From contig DKCU01000078.1 in NCBI GenBank assembly GCA_002451555.1, forward strand, positions 25,829 through 46,708: 20,880 bases of DNA, in the 5' to 3' direction. The notes under the pieces were generated by a model that saw only the letters and a program-made list of their open reading frames with translations, did not search any database and was not told the origin of the DNA. The translations under genes and the position numbers were made by a program. Shown here one piece after another: positions 1 through 6,319 of the stretch; position 1 is the stretch's first letter, and every line of letters begins with the position of its first letter. The DNA comes from Candidatus Segatella albertsiae (lineage in GTDB: Bacteria > Bacteroidota > Bacteroidia > Bacteroidales > Bacteroidaceae).

Positions 1-16
1 GGGGAGCATTTTTTAT

Positions 17-1666
17 TTATTCCTTATTAGAACTTGCGTAGAGACCGATGACGGCACCTATGAAGCCACCGCTCTTTTGGGTACTGAGGTTGCTGGCATC
101 TACACCCTTTGCCAAAAGTTGCCAGTCGCCATTTTCCTCGGCATAGTAGAAGTCGTAATATCTATCGTGCCCCTCTACCTTGAGCTTTAGTTTGCCGCCC
201 TTGATAGTAGCTGAGGCTATCTGAACGTTGTTCTTTTCGGCACGAGTCAAGGTAACCATCAGCTGACCCTTTTTCATGGTCTTGCCAAGCACAAAGTTAT
301 GATCTTCCTTCTGGAGAAGTGCTAGACCAGCGATTTCCTTATCGTTGCGAGGTGTGAAGTTGATTTCAGTCTCAGCGGTAAATGTGCCGTGCTGCTGGCG
401 AGCCCAGATGGCTGACATCGGATCACGCTTATAGATGTTGCCAGGCAAGAGGTTGAACTTGATGCCCTTGCTGTTTGTGCCTTTTACGAAAAATGGCTCA
501 TAATTACGTAGAATCATCCATCTTGGGTTGATACTCTCGAAATAGTCCGTATAGCTGAAGTTGCCAGAGAACTCGTTCTTCTCCGCTGGTTTCAATCCAG
601 CCTTTTCGCCTACTGTAGATATAGGAGTATTCTTGGCGAGAATCTCTGGCCATCCATCCTTCCAAGTCACAGGCAGCAGATAGGTGTCACGACCGGTGTT
701 GTACATATCTTCCTCATAAGGACGACAAGCCAGGAACACTGCCCACCAGTTGCCTTTTCCATCCTCTACGATGTCGGCATGACCGGCAGAGGAAACAGGG
801 TCCTTTCGGTTAGTGTCGAGACCTGTACGTTGGGTGAGGATAGGGTTGTTAGGATTCTCCTCCCATGGTCCCATCGGGTTCTTGGCACGGAGAATCACCT
901 CACTGTGCCATCCGCCTGTTCCGCCCTCGGCGCACATGAGATAGTAGAACTTGCCCTTCTTGAAGAGGTGTGGACCCTCAATCCAGATTGGCTTCTTCTC
1001 GACATGCGTACCACCTCGCAAGATTTCCTTGAAGTCGCCCTTGATGGAGTCGCCCTTCACATCGAACTCGAAGCAGCGGATAGAGCGCTGCCCCTCGTAG
1101 TCGGCACCGCCCACTACCGGACCATTGTGAACGATGTAGCCCTTGCCGTTGTCATCGAAGAAGAAGCTAGGGTCGATGCCGTCTATCTTTCTGAGGTAGA
1201 TAGGTTCGCTCCATCCCTTCGATGGGTCTTTTGACTTTACGAAGAAGTTGCCCGCGCCCACGTTGGTGGTGATCATATAGAAAGTCTTATTCTTCTTGTT
1301 GTAGCTGATGGCAGGTGCGAAGATGCCGCCCGATACATGCTGTCCCTTGAGAGGTACTTGCGATGGGCGGTCGAGCACATGGCCGGCAGACTTCCAATTT
1401 ACCAAGTCTTTGCTTGTGGAGAGAGGAACACCAGGGAAGAAAGTGAACGAAGAGTTCACCAAATAATAGGTGTCACCCACGCGACAAATGCTTGGGTCAG
1501 GATAGAACCCCGCCAATATAGGGTTGTAGTACTGGTGGGTCTTGTCGATTTCGACATTAAACCTGCTGTCGTTGCCTGCGTACTTGAAGTAGTCGAACTG
1601 GGCAGTCTGCGCTTGTGCGCCAGCTGCAAGCATACAGGAAAGTGATAAGATTGCTAACTGTTTCAT
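17..1666 (-). CDS. GH43 family glycosidase (beta-xylosidase / alpha-L-arabinofuranosidase type)
   Basis: This 549-residue protein should remove xylose or arabinose units from xylo-oligosaccharides. Seen: an N-terminal signal peptide ending near AGAQAQ (about residue 20) without a convincing lipobox, so a periplasmic location is likely. The GH43 five-bladed propeller spans about residues 48-345, with the three expected acidic residues: Asp57 in FYPDPS (base), Asp165 in GIDPSFFFDD (pKa modulator) and Glu230 in WIEGPH (acid). Residues about 365-549 form a C-terminal beta-sandwich-like module, usual in long GH43 enzymes. The open frame extends 26 codons further upstream (to 1744), but the signal peptide begins at Met27 of that frame and the extension covers a promoter-like box, so I chose 1666. 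It lies 113 bp downstream of the regulator gene on the same strand and appears to have its own promoter. Exact linkage specificity and GH43 subfamily cannot be decided by eye. Confidence 0.9.
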   Translation of the reverse strand: MKQLAILSLSCMLAAGAQAQTAQFDYFKYAGNDSRFNVEIDKTHQYYNPILAGFYPDPSICRVGDTYYLVNSSFTFFPGVPLSTSKDLVNWKSAGHVLDRPSQVPLKGQHVSGGIFAPAISYNKKNKTFYMITTNVGAGNFFVKSKDPSKGWSEPIYLRKIDGIDPSFFFDDNGKGYIVHNGPVVGGADYEGQRSIRCFEFDVKGDSIKGDFKEILRGGTHVEKKPIWIEGPHLFKKGKFYYLMCAEGGTGGWHSEVILRAKNPMGPWEENPNNPILTQRTGLDTNRKDPVSSAGHADIVEDGKGNWWAVFLACRPYEEDMYNTGRDTYLLPVTWKDGWPEILAKNTPISTVGEKAGLKPAEKNEFSGNFSYTDYFESINPRWMILRNYEPFFVKGTNSKGIKFNLLPGNIYKRDPMSAIWARQQHGTFTAETEINFTPRNDKEIAGLALLQKEDHNFVLGKTMKKGQLMVTLTRAEKNNVQIASATIKGGKLKLKVEGHDRYYDFYYAEENGDWQLLAKGVDASNLSTQKSGGFIGAVIGLYASSNKE

Positions 1667-1696
1667 TATGTATGATAGTTTTGATGATTCCGTTTG

Positions 1697-1704
1697 CAAA
1701 ATTA
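1697..1704 (-). promoter_or_regulatory. Bacteroidota -7 box of the GH43 gene
   Basis: The minus strand reads TAATTTTG, matching the Bacteroidota -7 consensus TAnnTTTG, about 30 bases upstream of the chosen GH43 start. No TTTG-type -33 element is visible at the usual 19-21 base spacing, which would fit an activator-dependent promoter. The surrounding 15 bases (1691-1705) match the box upstream of the GH5 gene at 14 positions. Start-site position is inferred. Confidence 0.6.
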
Positions 1705-1732
1705 CCACTTTCCTTTGATAAGTATAGGTATG

Positions 1733-1784
1733 AAATGTAACCAAGACTTTATTTTTTGTCTCACAAGTGTCTTTTCTTGTTACA
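1733..1784 (-). promoter_or_regulatory. Candidate operator half-sites upstream of GH43
   Basis: On the minus strand, TGTAACAAG (1784-1776) is followed by GGTTACATTT (1742-1733), which starts 38 bases before the start of the GH43 -7 box. The same two elements in the same order and orientation occur upstream of the GH5 gene, where GGTTAC starts 37 bases before its -7 box. The first element overlaps the stop codon of the regulator gene. That this is a binding site for the neighbouring HTCS is inference from the shared arrangement. Confidence 0.4.
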
Positions 1785-4700
1785 AATTCTTTTGTTGTGC
1801 TTGATTCATATATTCTCGTGGCGAGCAGCCATAGAGATTCTTAAACATGGTACTGAAGCTTGCCGCATTGGAAAAGCCGCATGTGTACATCACGTCTGTG
1901 ACGTTTTGACGAGAAGTTTTCAATAACTTGGCGGCTTGTTTCAGTCGGATGTTACGGATGAAGCTATGTGGCGTTTGATTGGTCAGTTCCTTCATCTTGC
2001 GATGGAGGTGTACACGGCTGATACCCACTTGCTTGGCTATCATATCCACACTGAGGTCAGAGTCGCTCATATTCTCATTGATAACATCCATGATGCGCTT
2101 CATCAGTTGTTCGTCAGGCGATTCCATCTCGATTTGCTGCACCTTGTCTTCTTGGCTTTCTTGTCCTGAGAACTTGTAGCGCAATGTTCGGCGAACAGAC
2201 AGGGTGTTGAGGATGGTGCGTCGCAAGATATCCATGTTGAAAGGCTTGACGATATAGGCGTCGGCTCCCATTTCCAGGCCAGCCAGCTGGTCTTCCTCGC
2301 GACTCATGGCTGTGAGGAGGATGACAGGGATGTGGTTGGTGTTGACATTGCCCTTGATTTTGGTGCAGAGCGTGTTGCCGTCCATCTCAGGCATCATGAT
2401 GTCGCTGATGACGAGGTCTGGCTTTCTCTTGATGATTTCAGGCAGTGCCTCCTTGCCATTATGGAAGGTGAGTATCTCGTAGTTGCTTGATAGTTGCGCT
2501 TCAAGATATTCCAAGATGGCATTGTCATCTTCGACAAGTGCAATGATGCTCTTGGCATTTCCAGTCTTGTCATTCAAGTTTTCATCTTCTCCTTGTGAGT
2601 TGTCGCCATCATTCTGGCTGTCCTCTATTTCTGCAACTTCGAGTTCATTGATTTCCTCGTTGTATTCTGGTTGGCTCTCCACGATTTCCTCTGGTTTAAG
2701 ATGGTCTTTGCCTAACGGTAGCGTGATGAGGAACTCGCTACCTCTCGTGAACTCGTCGTCTTTTGGAGATTGGTTGTCTGTTTGCCCTCCCACATTGTTA
2801 CGAGCAATGATGGTGCCGTAGTGAAGTTCTACGAGCGAGCGTGTCAGGTCGAGTCCGATACCTGTTCCTACATTTCGGTCGTTAGGATTGGTTGGACTCT
2901 GGTAGAAACGCTGGAAGATGGTTTCCAGCTTGTCTTTGTCGATTCCCTTTCCGCTGTCCTTGATGGAGATGCGCACATGATGAGGCGAGTGGGTAAGAGC
3001 CATCTTGACCTTTCCGCCTGTTGGGGTGAACTTGAAGGCGTTCGATAGTACGTTCATGAGTACCTTGTCGAAGTTGTTGCGGTCTATCCATACGTCTAGT
3101 TTGTCACAGTCATGCACGAATGTAAAGTTGATTTGCTTGGCGAGTGCTTGTTGCTCAAAGAGTTTGTACTCGTCGTTGACAAAGCTTACCATGTCGGTCT
3201 GGCACATGCGCATCACCATTTGTCCCTTGTCGATCTTACGGAGGTCCATCATCTGGTTGATGAGGTGCAGGATGCGTTCCGAGTTCTTGCGCATCAAGTC
3301 GTAGATACCTTGTCGATGTGCGTCCTTGTCTTCCTTGATGAGTGTCAGCAAAGGCGTGAGAATCAAGGTGAGAGGAGTGCGAATCTCATGGCTGATGTTC
3401 ATGAAGAATCGCAGCTTTGCCTCGCCCATCTCTTCGGCGTGGATATGCTTTTGCAGAAGAAGACGGTCTTCTTCCTTGCGTTTGCGATGTTTCGTATAGA
3501 GAGCACCTAAGGCGATGAGGGCAATGAGATAAAGACATTTCATCCACCAAGAGGCATACCAGACTGGGTGAATGACGATGCTAAACTCCTTGACGGGTGT
3601 CTCGTAGCTGTTGCAGATGGCTTTTATCTTGAAATGATAGGTACCAGCTGGCATGTGGGAGAAGGAAATCTCGTTGACACCGCTTTGTACTTTGCGCCAT
3701 GCTTCGCCATTGATACTGTAGGCATAGGTAATTTGCTCTACATTATTATATGTAAGGGTAGAAAGCTGCAGGGTGAAGTTGTTGTCATCGTGAGAGAGTT
3801 CAAACTCTTGGGTGTTGTAAGTGCCAGATTCGGTGATAGTATAACTGCCAGATTGCATAAAAGGAGTGACAGGCTTGTTGCCCAAGATGAGTCCTGACAG
3901 GATGACGTTGGCACGCCAAGGGTGCTGCTTAACACGTGTGGCGTCAAACCAGTTGATGCCACCGGTTCCTCCCATGACAATCAAACGCTTGTTGTTTGAG
4001 GTAAATACAGCACCGTCCGAGAACTCATTGCTTTGTAATCCGTTCTCGGTGTAGAATTTGGTGATATCGCCTGTCTCAACATTCAGTTTGCTGAGGCCAC
4101 AGGTCGTTCCCATCCAGATGCGTCCTTTGCAGTCTTCCGTGATACTCGCCACACTGTTGTCTGAGAGACCTTGTGTCATCGTGTAGTGCTTGGGATGCTT
4201 GAGGTCATGGGTTGAATAACAATATGCTCCATCTTCCGTGCCATACCAGATGCGATTTTTGCTATCTACGAAGATGCAGTGGGAGAACGAGCCTTTGTTG
4301 AGGCAGTTCTTTCCATTGAAGGCGGATAACCAACTGTTTTTCTTCATATCCAGGCATGCCAATCCCACGGAAGTAGCGACATATACTCGTGAATGGTCGT
4401 TGGAGAGTGCTATCTTGGCGATATAATTGTTGGGAATGCTGTTGACCGCAAGGTTGTTTTCCGCATTCTTTTTCATCTTATGGATTTGCACGTCACCGTC
4501 AGGATTTACCTTGATGAGACCTTCTCCCATGGTGGCAATCCAGACGTTTCCCCATTTGTCGCATTTGAGGTCGAAAGTTCCGACATTGTTCAGTTCTTGG
4601 ATGTTCAGTCTATGGTAGTTGCCGCTTGCGTCGAGCAGTCCCGCTCCTTGTGTATAGGTTCCTACCCAGATGCGACCCTTGAGGTCTTGGCAAATGGACA

Positions 4701-5856
4701 GGATGGTAGCTTGGGTCATATAATGCCCTAGTATGTTCTTGCCGTCTATACCTAGTTTATATATTCCGTCCTTGTCGGTTCCAACCCAAAGGTTCTTGTC
4801 TTTATCGACAAATACGCTGGTGACACAGTTGTCGCCGATGAGGTTGTGGTTCCCCAGTCGGAATCCCATGTAGCCAAAGTCATAGAGACCTTGCGTCTGC
4901 ATAAAGACACCTTTTTGGAACATGCTGAACCAGATGTTGCCTTGCTTGTCCTCGATGATGCTCTCCACCTTGCTTTTCGACAAATTGGTTTGGTTGCTGA
5001 AGTAAGGATTGCTATAGGTGATTCCCTGTACAGGATTGTAAATGGAGATACCTTCGCCGTTGCAACCAATGAAGAGACGGTTGTCTCGGCTGATGTAGAT
5101 GGTGTTGATGGGGAGGTCGCCAATGTTGTCTATCTTGGTGAATACAGAAGAACCAGGTGTCATCTGATAGACACCTTGGCCTTTGGTGGCAAGATACAGC
5201 TTGCCGTTTCGGTCTTCTTTGATGTCATGAGCCTTGATGCCTTCTGTTCCTGCGATATGTGTAGAGAGAATGCCTTTCTTGTTGAGGCAATAAAGTTTCT
5301 TTTCTTCTGTGATAATCCAGATTCTTCCTTTCTTGTCCTCAAGAAACTTGTTGATGTAGGTGATTTTGTTGGCGGTTGCCTTAAGAGGAATGCACGTGCG
5401 AGTTCCTCTTTTCATGACAAAGATGCCATAGCCAGATGTGCCGACAAGCACATCTCCATTCTTGAGCAGCAAGATATGGGTGACGTATGTGGTGACGGCT
5501 TTTCCATCCTTGTCAGGCAATTCTACGTTGTTGAACTGGGTGCCGTCGTAGATGAGAAAACCTCTGTTGGTACCCAGGAGGATGTAGCCATCTTGATCTT
5601 GTGCGATACAGTTGATGTAATTGGTGTTGAGATGATGACTCCCATTGTTCACTTTCTTGAAGACCTGGAAGTTATAACCATCATAGACATTGAGGCCATT
5701 GCGAGTGGTAATCCAGATGAAACCATTCGTGTCTTGGTAAACTTGTGTGGCAAGGTTGCTGGACAGTTGATTGTCAGTATTGAATAATTTTCCGCTCTGT
5801 GCCCAAGTGAGAAGGGTACTGAAAATAGCTAATATAAAGATTGTAATTCTGTTCAT
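1780..5856 (-). CDS. Hybrid two-component system sensor/regulator (HTCS), xylan-responsive
   Basis: This 1358-residue single-chain regulator should sense a xylan-derived oligosaccharide in the periplasm and activate transcription of this locus. Domains in order: signal peptide (about 1-20); about 14 Reg_prop repeats (about 25-680), enough for two seven-bladed propellers; a Y_Y_Y domain (about 695-755); one membrane helix (about 768-789); a dimerisation/phosphoacceptor helix with HEIRTPLTLI (His823); an ATPase domain (about 930-1050) with NVLSNAFKFT and GTGIGLD motifs; an acidic linker rich in E, D, N and S (about 1055-1100); a receiver domain (about 1103-1215) with Asp1152 in ISDIMMPEMDG; and an AraC-type double helix-turn-helix (about 1265-1352). 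All key phosphorelay residues are present, so it looks functional. It is divergent from the GH5-xus genes and upstream of GH43. XynR of Prevotella bryantii is the likely counterpart, but I do not assign the name. The xylan ligand is inferred from the neighbours. Confidence 0.96.
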   Translation of the reverse strand: MNRITIFILAIFSTLLTWAQSGKLFNTDNQLSSNLATQVYQDTNGFIWITTRNGLNVYDGYNFQVFKKVNNGSHHLNTNYINCIAQDQDGYILLGTNRGFLIYDGTQFNNVELPDKDGKAVTTYVTHILLLKNGDVLVGTSGYGIFVMKRGTRTCIPLKATANKITYINKFLEDKKGRIWIITEEKKLYCLNKKGILSTHIAGTEGIKAHDIKEDRNGKLYLATKGQGVYQMTPGSSVFTKIDNIGDLPINTIYISRDNRLFIGCNGEGISIYNPVQGITYSNPYFSNQTNLSKSKVESIIEDKQGNIWFSMFQKGVFMQTQGLYDFGYMGFRLGNHNLIGDNCVTSVFVDKDKNLWVGTDKDGIYKLGIDGKNILGHYMTQATILSICQDLKGRIWVGTYTQGAGLLDASGNYHRLNIQELNNVGTFDLKCDKWGNVWIATMGEGLIKVNPDGDVQIHKMKKNAENNLAVNSIPNNYIAKIALSNDHSRVYVATSVGLACLDMKKNSWLSAFNGKNCLNKGSFSHCIFVDSKNRIWYGTEDGAYCYSTHDLKHPKHYTMTQGLSDNSVASITEDCKGRIWMGTTCGLSKLNVETGDITKFYTENGLQSNEFSDGAVFTSNNKRLIVMGGTGGINWFDATRVKQHPWRANVILSGLILGNKPVTPFMQSGSYTITESGTYNTQEFELSHDDNNFTLQLSTLTYNNVEQITYAYSINGEAWRKVQSGVNEISFSHMPAGTYHFKIKAICNSYETPVKEFSIVIHPVWYASWWMKCLYLIALIALGALYTKHRKRKEEDRLLLQKHIHAEEMGEAKLRFFMNISHEIRTPLTLILTPLLTLIKEDKDAHRQGIYDLMRKNSERILHLINQMMDLRKIDKGQMVMRMCQTDMVSFVNDEYKLFEQQALAKQINFTFVHDCDKLDVWIDRNNFDKVLMNVLSNAFKFTPTGGKVKMALTHSPHHVRISIKDSGKGIDKDKLETIFQRFYQSPTNPNDRNVGTGIGLDLTRSLVELHYGTIIARNNVGGQTDNQSPKDDEFTRGSEFLITLPLGKDHLKPEEIVESQPEYNEEINELEVAEIEDSQNDGDNSQGEDENLNDKTGNAKSIIALVEDDNAILEYLEAQLSSNYEILTFHNGKEALPEIIKRKPDLVISDIMMPEMDGNTLCTKIKGNVNTNHIPVILLTAMSREEDQLAGLEMGADAYIVKPFNMDILRRTILNTLSVRRTLRYKFSGQESQEDKVQQIEMESPDEQLMKRIMDVINENMSDSDLSVDMIAKQVGISRVHLHRKMKELTNQTPHSFIRNIRLKQAAKLLKTSRQNVTDVMYTCGFSNAASFSTMFKNLYGCSPREYMNQAQQKNL

Positions 5857-5896
5857 GAAGAATTGGTTTGTTAGTAAAGTTATTAGAATCTAATTG

Positions 5897-5904
5897 CAAA
5901 GGTA
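5897..5904 (-). promoter_or_regulatory. Bacteroidota -7 box of the HTCS gene
   Basis: The minus strand reads TACCTTTG, a match to TAnnTTTG, about 40 bases upstream of the HTCS start codon at 5856. No clear -33 element is seen. The box and its flank (TACCTTTGCA) are the same as upstream of xusA and differ from the TAATTTTG type used by GH43 and GH5. Confidence 0.55.
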
Positions 5905-5963
5905 AGTATTTTTCTTTAAACACACCCTCTGTTTATGGTACTTTTTGACGAAAAAACGTAAAA

Positions 5964-5991
5964 TGTTACATTTGACAAAGTTTATGTAACA
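5964..5991. repeat. Perfect 8-bp inverted repeat, candidate operator
   Basis: TGTTACAT (5964-5971) and its exact reverse complement ATGTAACA (5984-5991) are separated by 12 bases, so the arm centres are 20 bases apart, about two helical turns. It lies between the divergent HTCS and GH5 promoters. The right arm is also part of the TGTAACAAG element repeated upstream of GH43. Such spacing suits a dimeric regulator; that the HTCS binds it is inference. Confidence 0.45.
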
Positions 5992-6021
5992 AGCTATTGT
6001 AAAAGAGAAAGTATCGGTTAC
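5985..6021 (+). promoter_or_regulatory. Candidate operator half-sites upstream of GH5
   Basis: TGTAACAAG (5985-5993) is followed by GGTTACTT (6016-6023), whose start is 37 bases before the GH5 -7 box. The same pair occurs upstream of GH43 with the second element 38 bases before its -7 box. The two elements start 31 bases apart here and 42 upstream of GH43, a difference of 11, close to one helical turn. Confidence 0.4.
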
Positions 6022-6052
6022 TTGGTAAAAAGTGACATGATAGATTAATGAG

Positions 6053-6060
6053 TAATTTTG
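6053..6060 (+). promoter_or_regulatory. Bacteroidota -7 box of the GH5 transcript
   Basis: TAATTTTG matches TAnnTTTG. The 15 bases 6052-6066 match the minus-strand box before GH43 at 14 positions. No -33 TTTG lies at the usual distance, as at GH43. If transcription starts just downstream, the leader before the GH5 start codon is about 250 nt long. Confidence 0.55.
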
Positions 6061-6188
6061 CAAGCGAATAGGAATAATGCGAAGGTTAGGTTAAGTTAGG
6101 TTTATATATTTTAGATTAAATGTATTTGCCAAATAGAATGGCATAGGAAAAACTTGATTAGAAATAATCATGATTAATTGGTTTATAA

Positions 6189-6228
6189 GGAAATGGTGCG
6201 TAGGGATTATGCGCCATTTCTCATTTTT
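6189..6228 (+). terminator. Terminator-like hairpin in the GH5 leader
   Basis: The arms 6191-6202 and 6208-6219 can pair over 12 positions, with two G-U wobbles, around the five-base loop GGGAT. A G-C and a G-U pair can extend the stem to 6189/6221. A run of five T residues follows at 6224-6228. The T-run is on the plus-strand 3' side only, so it is oriented to stop transcription toward GH5. It lies between the GH5 promoter box and the GH5 start, so it could be an attenuator, a partial terminator, a leader-stabilising stem or the relic of a lost upstream gene. Confidence 0.6.
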
Positions 6229-6319
6229 AAAACCATTTTTCGTTCCTATCTCAGTAATGACTTAAGCTTCCCTTGTGAATATGACTAAACAGATGATAAA
6301 ACCTAGAATATAAAGACAA

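Larger units (their letters stand above)
5857..6319. other. Divergent intergenic region between HTCS and GH5 genes
   Basis: These 463 AT-rich bases hold no gene I can support. From left to right they contain the HTCS promoter box (5897-5904), a perfect 8-bp inverted repeat (5964-5991), a GGTTAC half-site (6016-6021), the GH5 promoter box (6053-6060), short direct repeats (6085-6103), a small AT hairpin (6155-6170) and a strong hairpin followed by a T-run (6189-6228). The last 90 bases before the GH5 start show no further TAnnTTTG box. The stretch appears to be the main control region of the locus. Confidence 0.75.

Noticed and set aside
1667..1744. 26-codon N-terminal extension of the GH43 reading frame
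   Set aside because: It would bury the signal peptide inside the protein and it overlaps the TAATTTTG promoter box; the ATG at 1666 is the better start.
4846..5787. Open frame of 313 codons on the plus strand, antisense to the HTCS gene
   Set aside because: It lies wholly inside the strongly supported HTCS reading frame, has no signal peptide, domain motif or promoter, and the composition is that of a reverse-strand shadow.
6170..6265. 31-codon open frame (starts M-I-N-W-F-I-R-K) running through the leader hairpin
   Set aside because: It is short, has no recognisable family and its codons include the hairpin arms; it could be a leader peptide that affects the hairpin, but nothing in the sequence supports translation.
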